Shown: positions 34,501 through 42,625 of the stretch, piece by piece
Numbering within the stretch: the stretch's first letter is position 1
How the letters are laid out: each line of letters starts with the position of its first letter
Assembly: GCA_958295695.1 (NCBI GenBank)
Contig: OY282363.1
Span: 2,546,225 to 2,610,224 of the forward strand
DNA length: 64,000 nt
Direction: 5' to 3'
Source of the DNA: an uncultured Alphaproteobacteria bacterium
GTDB lineage: Bacteria; Pseudomonadota; Alphaproteobacteria; SP197
The notes under the pieces: model-generated
Told to the model about the DNA's origin: nothing
What the model saw: the letters and a program-made list of their open reading frames with translations, nothing else
Databases searched by the model: none
Program-made: the position numbers and the translations under genes

Positions 34501-35558
34501 TCGCTCGTCTCGAAGGTCAGCGACGACGGCGAGACCGTTCCCTCGCTCGCATCCAGGCTCGTCACCGATACCGTCACCGCCTGCGACGGCTGCGTTATCA
34601 GCGCCACCGTGAACGTCGCCGTCCCGCCCGCCTCCGTCGCCTGACCCGTCACCGAACCCACGTTCAGCCCGTACTCGTCGTCCGTGATCGTCAGCGTCGC
34701 GCTCGACGGCGCCGCCACCCCGTTGCCGCCCGTGGCCGTCGCCGACACCGTGACCTGCTTGCTTCCCGACGCGACGCTGTTGTCGTTCGCCGTAATCGTC
34801 ACCGCGCCCGAACTCGTCGTCGAACCCGCCGCGATCGTCAGCGTCGTCGCGCTCGACAGCGCGAAGTCCCCCGCCACCGCCGGGGCCACCTCCGCCGCCG
34901 AGACCGTGATCGTCGTCGCGGCGCTCGTCGTCCGGTTCAGCGTCGCCGTCACCGTCGAAACCCCGGCGTTCTCCGAAATCGAGGCGGGCGTGAGGACCAG
35001 CGCCGCATTCGGAGGCGGTAGAAGAGGAACCCACTCGGTCATGGCAACGTTCCCCCCGGCAGGGCTGTTGTAGTTTTTCCACCTAAGTCTGATGACGACC
35101 CCGCCGTTGTCGATCATGGCTTGGGTCGCAACGAAATTCGCCACCGTCAAAGGGTGGTTCCGGAAACTACTAGAACTCGTTTCATAGCCCTTGAATGTCG
35201 TACACGAGGTAGACGGGAGCGGCGGAGTCACCTTCGTCCAGGGACAAGCGTCAATCGCGGCGTTAGCCCAGGTCTGGGTTCCTCCAAGTCTGTCGATTGT
35301 GACCGACTGCTGAAGCATCAACCGGCCTTCGAGGCTCGTCGTGGTCACATCATGATTCCAGATACCGCCCGGCGTCCATCTGTCTCCCGGGTTCGGCGTC
35401 ATCTGGGCGAACGCCCGCGGCGCCAGAGCCGCGACCATCGCCAGCAGCAGGAGAACGGCCCGCGCCGGGACGCGAGAAGGGCCTCCTCCTCTCCGGGGGA
35501 ATCTCCGCCCCTGCGAGCCGGCGAGCGACCGTGAGCGTCGGGGCATCAACCATCCCAT
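31584..35558 (-). CDS. Large autotransporter adhesin with Calx-beta-like repeats
   Basis: A 1,324-residue exported protein, probably type Va secreted. A long signal peptide (positively charged residues 7-33, hydrophobic core AVLLLLAMVAALA, cleavage after AFA at 51). The passenger carries a unique N-terminal domain with a Cys pair (CPWTK, TSCTT), then at least three Calx-beta-like units with ISENAGVSTVTATL, ISENGGVSTVTATL and TITDDE/LTDDDE ends, a He_PIG/Ig-like unit (LPAGLRFDEATWTLSGTPKE) and a linker. The last about 320 residues (from near VAWGSGDWRKLS) form a beta-barrel, ending VGLDLRIGW with the aromatic terminus needed for BAM insertion. GGAGAGA precedes ATG 35558. Probable function is adhesion; Calx-beta repeats suggest calcium binding. 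Confidence 0.88.
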   Translation of the reverse strand: MGWLMPRRSRSLAGSQGRRFPRRGGGPSRVPARAVLLLLAMVAALAPRAFAQMTPNPGDRWTPGGIWNHDVTTTSLEGRLMLQQSVTIDRLGGTQTWANAAIDACPWTKVTPPLPSTSCTTFKGYETSSSSFRNHPLTVANFVATQAMIDNGGVVIRLRWKNYNSPAGGNVAMTEWVPLLPPPNAALVLTPASISENAGVSTVTATLNRTTSAATTITVSAAEVAPAVAGDFALSSATTLTIAAGSTTSSGAVTITANDNSVASGSKQVTVSATATGGNGVAAPSSATLTITDDEYGLNVGSVTGQATEAGGTATFTVALITQPSQAVTVSVTSLDASEGTVSPSSLTFETSDWSTTQAVTVTGADDAIDDGTVTWAVRLDPSSGDANYNGLANVDVSVTTTDDDDAPGVTLAVSPSSISENGGVSTVTATLSRASVAATTVTVTPVTGFYTVGSDAEIVIAAGSTANATDTATVAAVNDAIDNASDRTGTVTATITNARATADGTTMAVSGGALTLTDDDEKGLALVDSSLVPLDHLAVTAGSSASYTVALTSEPTGAVTVSIASDNADVTANPASLTFTMSNWNSPQTVSVSASSDGDDYADAATLTHDAAGGGYGDDESASLPVAVAETGGTRVLAVPVTAVTERVYSIGAATVRVTYSPLAGAAVPSPAGSGFGLGEGDARVAVDVSAVSGLPSGGLTLCLAGSQGIRDAAAGRKLVLLRHDGTAWTAVSGSAWDATEMRACASGVTSPSPFALGYADRSVEFAWTVSNRVYTVDEAIADLVLPPVKEGAGDAPVTCCTHDLTPERLPAGLRFDEATWTLSGTPKEVFPATTYAWTARDADGPASLTFTIAVEHGLEKARARLKAINESVLPELSRALWGSALDAVTGRLASPDAAAPTAAGGLEAAAGFVRAHEGALEEGDVSWKELLGAESFAFGLAGEDGPGGPGAGGVVAWGSGDWRKLSRDEDALDWSGDAFSAHVGVDAALRPDLRGGLAASWFSSDVAYTDRSGDAAVKGSHESRMTALTPYVGWAAGGGTRLWGAAGYGWGEIEIVDGDLRDRFGAQTADSRFLAGAAGGSVPVWSGASMTLEAKGSAEATRWRVADNGDAIAAVSVDTRRLRLAAEGSRAYALAGGASLTPTLEAGVRWDGGDGATGTGLEAGGGLSWTDPARGLTVEAKGRALLVHDSDVEEWGASGSMRLDPDADGLGLSFRLLPSWGASGSGVARLWDEGVAATRPADGGGDGARLETDLGYGLPALGGHGTATPYAGFGLAQGGERAMRAGVRLDLGTGFDLGVEAERRENATDAGHRVGLDLRIGW

Positions 35559-35627
35559 CGATTCTCTCCCTGTCTCCCGCGCATTCCGGCGAAGCCGATC
35601 GCCAGTCGGAGCGAAGCGGCGCGGAGC

Positions 35628-35663
35628 GATGACCGTACCATGCAAGATGACCGTACCATGCAA
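35628..35663. repeat. Tandem 18-bp repeat (two copies) in the autotransporter promoter region
   Basis: GATGACCGTACCATGCAA occurs twice without a gap, 70 bp upstream of the autotransporter start. On the minus strand each copy contains TTGCAT and TACGGT. Two identical sites in phase by 18 bp suggest a pair of regulator-binding sites or a duplicated promoter element; a copy-number change could alter expression. Confidence 0.55.
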
Positions 35664-35695
35664 AGATCGGCATGGATCGACACTCCGGGGCGCCC

Positions 35696-35733
35696 GGAGC
35701 GGTTCCGGCAACCCGGGACCCCCTCCGGGGACG
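35696..35733. repeat. Degenerate copy of the dispersed GAGCGGTTCC repeat
   Basis: GGAGCGGTTCCGGC at the left and CCTCCGGGGACG at the right align with the 58423 copy; the right arm has decayed (GGGACCCCCTC instead of GGAACCGCTC), so the stem is no longer perfect. It lies in the non-coding space upstream of the autotransporter. Confidence 0.45.
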
Positions 35734-36215
35734 TTCCGCGCGCCGCCTTCGCCATGGGGCGACTCAATGCCACGGACGCCGGCGTGTCAACCTCCGGTCC
35801 CACCGAAGAGCCCGCCCCGAGCTTGCCGAAGGGAGGCCTCGATACGGCGCCGGGTTCGTCAAGCCGAAATGGACCGGGCGCGGCTCGAGCCCGCGGGCGA
35901 CAGGGCCATCCCGTCGCGCCCGCAAAACAACATCCGGACCGGGGCGCCGCGGAACGGGGAGCCGGACAGAGGCGCGGAGATCGCGCGCCGGACGATCCTC
36001 CTGGCGCCGGAGAACGCCGGTCCGCGGCGCGACCCGGGCATGGTGGAGGCCCATCGCGGCAACGTGGGGGGCCATCGAGGCCCTTCATACTCTTTCTGGA
36101 AAGCGCGCCTCGGGGGACGGAACGCGCGCGGGCCGAGCGGATGCTCTCGAAGCCGGGGAGAGCGCCCGACTCGCGCGAGCCGCGGCCGCGCCGCCGCCCT
36201 GTCCGGGGCGGCGCG
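35734..36215. other. Intergenic region, no gene recognised
   Basis: About 480 bp between the decayed repeat and the end of the amidase gene. Frames on both strands give Arg/Pro-rich low-complexity translations with no recognisable motif. It may be decayed sequence next to the autotransporter; nothing functional can be supported. Confidence 0.35.
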
Positions 36216-37628
36216 TCACAGGCTGGGCCGACGATCCGCCCAGGGCCTCGCCTTCTCGACCGCCGCGCCGATGCGCAGCGCCGTGAGGTCGTCGAAGCGG
36301 CGGCCGACGATCTGGAGGCCGGTCGGGAGCCCCGTGGCGTGCATGCCCGACGGCACCGAAAGCGCCGGGCAGTGGGCGACGTTGTTGAAGACGAGCGTCA
36401 TGTCGGACGAGGCCATCTTGCCGTCGGGGCGCAGACCCATCTGCTCCCGGTCCGAACTGCCGGCCGGAGGGGCGGGGACCGGCGTGGTGGGGCAGATCAG
36501 CGCGTCGTGGCGCTCGAACACGTCGCACAGCTTGCGCCACTGTTCGGTGCGGACGAACTCGAGGCGCTTGAAGCCGATGGCGTCGACCTTCCGGGCCGCC
36601 TCGAACATGGCGACGATGGCGGGATCGAGGTCGTCGCGGCGCGTGTCCAGGTGCTGCTCGAAGAAGGCGGCGAGGTAGACGTTCCAGTAGGTCAGCCACG
36701 CCTCGACACAGTCGGCGGTCCAGCCCAGGTCGACCTCCTCGACGACGGCGCCGGCCTCGCGCAACGCGGCGGCGCAAGCCTCCACGTTGGCCGCGACCTC
36801 GTCGTCGACATGGTAGATGCCGAGATCCATGTCCATGGCGATCCGCAGCCCGGAGACATCCGACGGCGTCGGCCGCCGGATCGCAACCGGCGTCGGGATC
36901 GACATGATGTCGCGCTCGAACGGGCCCTGGCAGACATCGAGGAACAGCGCGGCGTCGTCCAGCGTACGGGCCAGCGGGCCGAAATGGCTGATGGTGTCGA
37001 ACACCGTCGGCAGAACGGTCATGGGGATGCGCCCGAGGCTAGGCTTCAGCCCCACCGCGCCGCAGAAGCTCGCCGGAATCCGCACGGAGCCGCCCATGTC
37101 CGATCCCTCGGCCAGGGGAACGCAGCCCGAGGCGACCGCCGCGCCCGACCCGCCCGACGATCCGCCCGGCGTGCGTTCCGGATTCCAAGGATTGCGCGTG
37201 GTGCCCCAGAGCGGGCTGTGGGTGAAGCCGTCGTGGGCGAACTCGGGCGTCGTGGTCTTGCCCACCATGATCGCGCCGGCGCCGAGCAGGTCCGCGACGA
37301 TCCGGGCGTCCTCGTCGGGCACGTTGTCCTTGTAGACGACGCTGCCCAGCGTCGTGGTCTTGCCCTTGGTGGGCGTGAAATCCTTGATCGCCATGGGAAC
37401 GCCGTGGAGCGGCCCGAGACTTTCGCCCGCCATCGCCGCCGCCTCGGCGGCCCTCGCTTTCCCGATGGCCTCCTCGGGATAGACGAAGCAGAAGCAGTTG
37501 AGCGCGGGGTCGACCTCCTCGATGCGGGCGAGGCTGTTCTCGACGACCTCGACGGGCGATATCTCCTTCGCCGCGATGCGGCGCGCGAGTTCCGTGGCGG
37601 GCGTGAAGCAGAGATCGAGATCGGCCAT
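36216..37628 (-). CDS. Amidase signature-family amidohydrolase
   Basis: A 470-residue amidase of the Ser-cisSer-Lys class. Catalytic Lys in HGVPMAIKDFTPTKG, cis-Ser and nucleophile Ser in the Gly/Ser-rich motif TPGGSSGGSGAAVASG and in GSDMGGSVRIPASFCG. C-terminal elements are PTTPVPAPP and LSVPSGMHATGLPTGLQIVG. It is closer to general amidases than to GatA: no gatB or gatC nearby and a different C-terminus. Start ATG 37628 (MADLDLCFTPATELARRI) has a GGGAG site upstream. Substrate (aliphatic or aryl amide) is unknown. Divergent from zapE. Confidence 0.9.
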   Translation of the reverse strand: MADLDLCFTPATELARRIAAKEISPVEVVENSLARIEEVDPALNCFCFVYPEEAIGKARAAEAAAMAGESLGPLHGVPMAIKDFTPTKGKTTTLGSVVYKDNVPDEDARIVADLLGAGAIMVGKTTTPEFAHDGFTHSPLWGTTRNPWNPERTPGGSSGGSGAAVASGCVPLAEGSDMGGSVRIPASFCGAVGLKPSLGRIPMTVLPTVFDTISHFGPLARTLDDAALFLDVCQGPFERDIMSIPTPVAIRRPTPSDVSGLRIAMDMDLGIYHVDDEVAANVEACAAALREAGAVVEEVDLGWTADCVEAWLTYWNVYLAAFFEQHLDTRRDDLDPAIVAMFEAARKVDAIGFKRLEFVRTEQWRKLCDVFERHDALICPTTPVPAPPAGSSDREQMGLRPDGKMASSDMTLVFNNVAHCPALSVPSGMHATGLPTGLQIVGRRFDDLTALRIGAAVEKARPWADRRPSL

Positions 37629-37729
37629 GACGCGCTCCCCTTGCTCCGGCCATCCCACGCCGGCTCCGGTCCGGGGTCAAGTCCGGGACCGTGGCGGTCC
37701 CGTGCGATCCGGTCTAAACGAAGGCCCCG

Positions 37730-38866
37730 ATGCCGGCCCCGCCCATGCCACAAGGTCCTCTCGCCCGGTACGAGGCGCTCCTCGCCTCGGGCGACCTGAC
37801 GCGCGATCCGGCCCAGGAAACCGCCATGGCGCGTCTCGATGTCCTCGCGGCCGCCCTGGCCGCGCCGGCGGGACGCGGGCGCGGCCTTTTGTCGCGCCTT
37901 CTGGGCCGCGCCGGCGGTTCGGAAGCGCCGCGGGGCGTCTACCTCCACGGCGGCGTCGGCCGCGGCAAGTCGATGCTGATGGACCTGTTCTTCGAGACCG
38001 CGCCGGCGCCGGCGAAGCGCCGCGTCCACTTCCACGCCTTCATGCAGGAGGCGCACCGCGCGATCCACGCCGAACGGCGGTCGGACCGCCATGGCGCCGC
38101 GTCCGACACGATCGGCGCCGTCGCCCGCCGCGTCGCCGGCCCCGGCATGCTGCTCTGCTTCGACGAGTTCCATGTCGACGACATCGCGGACGCCATGATC
38201 CTGGGCCGGCTCTTCGAGAAACTCTTCGCGCGCGGCGTCGTGGCGGTGGCGACATCGAACCTCCATCCCCGCGACCTCTATGCCGGCGGCATCAACCGCC
38301 AGCTCTTCCTTCCCTTCATCGCGATGCTGGAGGACAGGCTGGAGATCGTCGCGGTGGACTCCGGAAAGGACTATCGCATGGCGTTCCTCGCCGAGACCGG
38401 CCTCTACCACGCCCCCGCCGACGAACGCGCGCGCCGGGCGCTCGACGCCGCTTTCGCGCGGCTGGTGGGAGACGCCGATGTCGAGCCCGCCGGGATCGAG
38501 GTGCAGGGGCGCGTCCTGCACGTTCCGAGGCAGGCCCGCCACGTGGCGCGGTTCTCCTTCGAGGAGCTTTGCGCCCGGCCGCTGGGCGGCGCCGACTATC
38601 TGGCCCTGGCCCGGCATTTCCACACGGTCGTCATCGACGGCGTCCCGGTCATGACCCGGCGGCGGCGCGACGAGGCCAAACGCTTCGTCGCGCTGGTCGA
38701 CATCCTCTATGAGAACCGCGTCGGGCTCCTGTGCTCGGCCGAGGCCGGGCCCGACGATCTCTGTCCGGCGGGCGACGGCGCGTTCGAGTTCCGGCGGACC
38801 GCCTCGCGCCTCGTCGAGATGCGGTCGGCCGGCTATCTGGAAGGCCGGAAGACGCGGGCCGCGTAA
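37730..38866 (+). CDS. zapE: Cell-division ATPase ZapE (AFG1-like)
   Basis: A 378-residue AFG1/ZapE-family ATPase, which in E. coli associates with the Z ring under stress and in mitochondria (LACE1) supports protein quality control. Walker A GGVGRGKSMLMDLFF, preceded by GVYLH; HFHAFMQEAH; Walker B LLCFDEFHVDDIADAMIL; the sensor segment VATSNLHPRDLYAGGINRQ; and a C-terminal RFVALVDILYEN. Length matches the alphaproteobacterial proteins. GAAGG precedes the ATG. Usually located near malate dehydrogenase genes; here it is not. Confidence 0.94.
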   Translation: MPAPPMPQGPLARYEALLASGDLTRDPAQETAMARLDVLAAALAAPAGRGRGLLSRLLGRAGGSEAPRGVYLHGGVGRGKSMLMDLFFETAPAPAKRRVHFHAFMQEAHRAIHAERRSDRHGAASDTIGAVARRVAGPGMLLCFDEFHVDDIADAMILGRLFEKLFARGVVAVATSNLHPRDLYAGGINRQLFLPFIAMLEDRLEIVAVDSGKDYRMAFLAETGLYHAPADERARRALDAAFARLVGDADVEPAGIEVQGRVLHVPRQARHVARFSFEELCARPLGGADYLALARHFHTVVIDGVPVMTRRRRDEAKRFVALVDILYENRVGLLCSAEAGPDDLCPAGDGAFEFRRTASRLVEMRSAGYLEGRKTRAA

Positions 38867-38919
38867 CGGCCGGCGCCCGCGCCGCCACGGCGCCGGGAGC
38901 GCGGAACGTCGCGCTTGCG

Positions 38920-39867
38920 CTACGCTCCGCCGACCTCCCGCTCGGGCCCCGTCGTCCACGCGTCGGCGGCGAAGGTGCTGGCGTAGAACGCCTTCTGGCG
39001 CTTGGCGCCGGTCACCGTGTTGTGCATGAGGATGGCGACGGTGACGGGGCCGACGCCGCCGGGCACGGGCGTGATCCAGCCCGCCACCTCGCGGCAGCTC
39101 TCGAAGTCGCAGTCGCCCACGGTGCGCGCGCCGCCTTCGGGCGTCTCGACCCGGTTGATGCCGATGTCGATCACCGCCGCGCCGGGCTTGATCATGGTCC
39201 CCGTCACCAGGCCCGGACGGCCGACGGCCACGAACACGGCGTCGGCCTGGCGCGAGTGGACCGCCAGGTTGCGGGTCATGTGGTGACACACGGTCACGGT
39301 CGCGCCCTCGGCCATGAGCAGGAACGCGATCGGCTTGCCGACGATCTCGGAGTGGCCCACGACCACGACCTCGAGCCCGGAAAGCTCCAGTCCCGTGGTC
39401 TTGAGCATGTGGACCGACGCCATGGCCGTGCAGGGGCCGAGCTCGATCTCGTTGTAGACGATGTTGCCGATCGAGGCCGGATGCAGGCCCTCGACATCCT
39501 TCAGCGGGTGGATCGCGCTCTGCAGCCGCTTCACGTTGATCCGGCGCGGAACCGGGCGCTGGATGATGACGCCCGTCACGCGGGGGTCGGCGTTCATGGC
39601 CTGGATCGCCGCGATCAGTTCGGGCTCGGTGATGTCGGCCTGGAAGTGCCGTTCGTCGAAGGCGACGCCCAGCTTCCCGGCGGTGCGCCGCTGGTTGCGC
39701 ACATAGATTTCGACGGCCGCGACATCGCCGATCACGACCGACACCAGACGCGGCGCCCAGCCGGCCTCCCCGAGCGCGGCCACGTCGGCCGCGGTCTCCC
39801 GGTGGAGATCGGCCGCGATCGTCCGCCCGTCGAGTTCCTTGTGCTTGAGGTCCCGCTCGTCGGTCAC
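38920..39867 (-). CDS. FolD-like methylenetetrahydrofolate dehydrogenase with altered active site
   Basis: A 315-residue FolD homologue: a Rossmann NAD(P) site in VVVVGHSEIVGKPIAFLL, TVCHHMTRNL, IDIGINRV, and the hallmark ITPVPGGVGPVTVAIL. Two catalytic folate-site residues differ from the norm. The YVxxK motif reads YVRNQ, so the general-base Lys is Gln; the KDVDG motif reads KDVEG, so the Asp is Glu; and the QLPLP strand reads QRPVP. In the human enzyme the Lys-to-Gln change removes cyclohydrolase but leaves dehydrogenase activity. This copy may therefore be a dehydrogenase only, act on a different C1 carrier, or be a second FolD paralogue. A standard folD would be expected elsewhere. Confidence 0.8.
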   Translation of the reverse strand: MTDERDLKHKELDGRTIAADLHRETAADVAALGEAGWAPRLVSVVIGDVAAVEIYVRNQRRTAGKLGVAFDERHFQADITEPELIAAIQAMNADPRVTGVIIQRPVPRRINVKRLQSAIHPLKDVEGLHPASIGNIVYNEIELGPCTAMASVHMLKTTGLELSGLEVVVVGHSEIVGKPIAFLLMAEGATVTVCHHMTRNLAVHSRQADAVFVAVGRPGLVTGTMIKPGAAVIDIGINRVETPEGGARTVGDCDFESCREVAGWITPVPGGVGPVTVAILMHNTVTGAKRQKAFYASTFAADAWTTGPEREVGGA

Positions 39868-39899
39868 GGACGGCCTCCCGGGTTGCGAGACGATGGGCC

Positions 39900-40925
39900 C
39901 TACCGGGTTCCCGCGAGCGGCGCCGGATCGTTCGAGAGCGTGCGCAGATAGGCGATCAGGGCGGCGAGGTCCTCCTCGTCGCCGACGCCGCGGAAACCCA
40001 TCTTCGTGCCGGGGACGTCGGCCCTGGGGTCCATCAGGTAGGACCAGAGCCTGTCATAGATCCAAGCGCCCTCCTGGGACTCCATGGCGTCCGAATACCT
40101 GTAGCCCTCGATGCTGGCGATGTCGCGGTCGACCGTGTCCCAGAGGTTGGGGCCGACGCGGTTGGCGCCGCCCGCCTCGAAGGTGTGGCAGCTCTTGCAC
40201 TTGCGCGCGACGGTTTCGCCGGCCTCCGCGGAGGCGACGGCGATCATGGCGCCGGCGCCGGCTGCCATCCCGTCGGCCGCCGCCTCGGCCGCGGCGATGG
40301 TCTCGTCGACCGTGTCGCCGTGGATGGCGGCGTCCCGCGCTTCCAGCTCCTCCTCGGTCATGGCGTCCTCGGCCGCCGGCTCCTCGACCGCCGGCAGGTC
40401 GAGCGGAGCGTCGCTCCGGGTGTTGATCCAGGCGATCAGGTTGGCCCGGTCCTCGGCGTCGGAGAGACCGCGGAAGGTCATCTTCGTGCCTCTGGCGTAC
40501 TCCTTCGGGTTGGCGAGGAAGGCGTCGAGCGCCTCGAAGGTCCACGCGCCGCCGAGGTCCGACAGCGCTCCCGAATAGGAGAAGGTGGCGTCGCGCGCCT
40601 GGGCGTCGCCCACGATTCCGTACAGGTTCGGCCCCGTGCCTCTGGCGTCGTCCGCCGCGATGGCGTGGCAGCTCTTGCACTTCCTGAAATGGCTCTCGCC
40701 GTCGGCGAGGTCGGCCGCGGCGAGCAGCGAAGCGAGCGGGACCGCGGGTTCCTCGCCATGGTCGCCGACGCCGGCGTCCGCGTGGGCGTCGGCTCCGGCC
40801 TCGACCGCGGCGTGCGCGGGAAGGTCCGGCGCGTAGAGGACATCGCCGAGCTTGCCGATGCCGACGGCCAGCAGAAGGCCGACCAGAAGACCGCCCGCAA
40901 GTTTGTTGAATTCGAGGGAATCCAT
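39900..40925 (-). CDS. Membrane-anchored di-haem cytochrome c with duplicated domain
   Basis: A 341-residue protein with an N-terminal uncleaved anchor (DSLEFNKLAGGLLVGLLLAV, residues 2-21). Two class I cytochrome c domains follow in tandem: CKSCH at 83-87 with Met ligand in GTKMTF (149), and CKSCH at 243-247 with Met in GTKMGF (309). An acidic Ala/Glu linker (180-230) separates them. The anchored single-haem form (c-type, cycY/c552-like, MDSxExNK) is widespread in alphaproteobacteria, where it carries electrons from bc1 to oxidases; the duplication is the unusual feature. Start ATG 40925; the frame upstream is not conserved. It sits divergently next to kdsB, as the single-haem gene usually does. 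Confidence 0.88.
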   Translation of the reverse strand: MDSLEFNKLAGGLLVGLLLAVGIGKLGDVLYAPDLPAHAAVEAGADAHADAGVGDHGEEPAVPLASLLAAADLADGESHFRKCKSCHAIAADDARGTGPNLYGIVGDAQARDATFSYSGALSDLGGAWTFEALDAFLANPKEYARGTKMTFRGLSDAEDRANLIAWINTRSDAPLDLPAVEEPAAEDAMTEEELEARDAAIHGDTVDETIAAAEAAADGMAAGAGAMIAVASAEAGETVARKCKSCHTFEAGGANRVGPNLWDTVDRDIASIEGYRYSDAMESQEGAWIYDRLWSYLMDPRADVPGTKMGFRGVGDEEDLAALIAYLRTLSNDPAPLAGTR

Positions 40926-41040
40926 GTATACCCGACCCTGCGGACTGCGGGGCCGCGAGCGCATCGGGGACCCCAGGAAAGCGCGGCGGAGATTAGCCAT
41001 GTCGCGAGCGCGTGTTCAAGTCCCGAAAGGGCCGTAGCCC

Positions 41041-41823
41041 TTGCCCGCGATTGTCCTGATCCCGGCCCGTCTGGCGTCCACGCGCCTGCCCGGCAAGCCT
41101 CTCGCCGAGATCGGCGGCGAGGCCATGATCGTGCGGGTCTGGCGCCGGGCGACGGAGGCCGGCGTGGGACGTGTCGCGGTCGCCGCGGCCGACGCCGGGA
41201 TCGCCGACGCCGTGACGGCCGCGGGCGGCGAGGCGGTGCTGACCGACGCCGATCTGCCGTCCGGCTCGGACCGGATCCACCGGGCGCTGGCGCGGGTGGA
41301 CCCGGACGGGGCCTGCGATGTCGTCGTCAACGTCCAGGGCGACCTTCCGACCCTCGATCCGGAGACGGTGCGTGCGACTGTCGCCGCCCTGGAGGCGTCG
41401 AACGCGGACATCGCGACGCCCGTCGCCGAGATCCGCGACGATGGCGAGCGCCACGACCCCAACGTGGTGAAGGCGGTCGTCGCCTGGGACGGCGGCGAGA
41501 CCGGAAGGGCGCTCTACTTCACACGCGCGGCCGCGCCCTGGGGAGAGGGGCCGTCGTGGCGACACATCGGGCTCTACGCCTACCGGCGCGAGGCCCTGGA
41601 GCGTTTTGTCGCCCTGCCGGTGAGCGTGCTGGAAAGGAGGGAGAGGCTGGAACAACTCCGCGCGATCGAGGCGGGCATGACCGTGGCCTCGGTCCGCGTC
41701 GACTCCGTTCCGCTCGGTGTCGACACCCCCGCCGATCTCGAACGGGCGCGCGCCCTGCTGGCGCCCGACGCCCGATCCGCCCGCGACGCCACCGAGGCCC
41801 CGTCGAAGACGGACGCTCTCTAG
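41041..41823 (+). CDS. kdsB: 3-deoxy-manno-octulosonate cytidylyltransferase
   Basis: Makes CMP-Kdo for lipopolysaccharide inner core. A 260-residue nucleotidyltransferase with IPARLASTRLPGKPLAEIGG near the start, VAAADAGIADAV, LPSGSDRIHRAL, VVNVQGDLPTLDP (Mg-binding Asp), HIGLYAYRREALERFV, LEQLRAIEAGM and LGVDTPADLERAR. The family QGDxP motif reads QGDLP (usually QGDEP). TTG 41041 must be the start: an in-frame TAG lies two codons upstream and no ATG or GTG lies before the first strand. Its stop overlaps the gloB stop tail to tail through a shared CTAG. Confidence 0.94.
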   Translation: MPAIVLIPARLASTRLPGKPLAEIGGEAMIVRVWRRATEAGVGRVAVAAADAGIADAVTAAGGEAVLTDADLPSGSDRIHRALARVDPDGACDVVVNVQGDLPTLDPETVRATVAALEASNADIATPVAEIRDDGERHDPNVVKAVVAWDGGETGRALYFTRAAAPWGEGPSWRHIGLYAYRREALERFVALPVSVLERRERLEQLRAIEAGMTVASVRVDSVPLGVDTPADLERARALLAPDARSARDATEAPSKTDAL

Positions 41824-42590
41824 AAGTTGTCCTTGCGCGCGCGGGTTTCGGCGAAGACCGCGACGGGGTCGGCGCCGGCCATGCCCACGGTCTTCTGGAG
41901 CAGCGGGCTTTCGGGTCTGAGGAACGGGTTGGTGGCCAGCTCCTCGGCGATGGTGGACGGCACGGTCGGGATACCGTTGGCGCGCTTCTCGTCGACCTCG
42001 GCCATGCGGCGCGCGAGCTCCCGGTTGCCGGGCTCGACCGAGAGCGCGAAACGGCCGTTGGCCTGGGTGTACTCGTGGGCGCAATAGACGCGCGTCTCGC
42101 CCGGCAGCGCCATGAGCTTCCGCAGCGAGCGCCACATCTGGGCCGGCGTGCCCTCGAACAGCCGGCCGCAGCCCATGGCGAACATGGTATCGCCGCAGAA
42201 CAGCGCTTGCGACTCGGCGAACCAGTAGGCGATGTGGCCGCGGGTGTGGCCGGGCACGAAAAACACCTCCGCCGCGGCGTTGCCGAGTCGGTAGGTATCG
42301 CCCTCGTCGACCTCGACGTCGATCCCCGGGATGCGGTCCCGGTCGGGCCCGGGCCCGACGACGGCGCAGCCCGTGGCCGCCTTGATCTCCAGGTTGCCCC
42401 CGGTGTGGTCGCCGTGGTGGTGGGTGTTGAGGATGTGGGTGACGGTCCAGCCCCTGGCTTCGGCCGCCTCCAGGACGGGACCGGCGACCGCCGGATCGAC
42501 GACGCCCGTGGCGCCGGTCTCCGGACAGTGCGCGAGATAGACGTAGTTGTCCGACAGGACGGGAACCTGATGGATCTCGAGACGGCTCAT
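41820..42590 (-). CDS. gloB: Hydroxyacylglutathione hydrolase (glyoxalase II)
   Basis: Second step of methylglyoxal detoxification: S-lactoylglutathione to D-lactate and glutathione. A 256-residue metallo-beta-lactamase fold with the binuclear metal motif THHHGDHTGG, VPGHTRGHIAYWF, the bridging Asp in FCGDTMFAMGCGRLFEG, and YCAHEYTQAN. The C-terminal helical glutathione-binding region includes PSTIAEELATNPFLR, typical of the family. No gloA is in the window. It precedes nothing on its strand within the transcript, and faces kdsB. Confidence 0.96.
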   Translation of the reverse strand: MSRLEIHQVPVLSDNYVYLAHCPETGATGVVDPAVAGPVLEAAEARGWTVTHILNTHHHGDHTGGNLEIKAATGCAVVGPGPDRDRIPGIDVEVDEGDTYRLGNAAAEVFFVPGHTRGHIAYWFAESQALFCGDTMFAMGCGRLFEGTPAQMWRSLRKLMALPGETRVYCAHEYTQANGRFALSVEPGNRELARRMAEVDEKRANGIPTVPSTIAEELATNPFLRPESPLLQKTVGMAGADPVAVFAETRARKDNF

Positions 42591-42625
42591 GGCGGTTTCC
42601 TCGTCGGCGGCGTCGCCGGATGAAC

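Noticed and set aside
31449-35021. 1,190-codon plus-strand frame opposite the autotransporter
   Set aside because: Antisense to a protein with signal peptide, repeats and barrel; translation is Arg/His-rich without domains.
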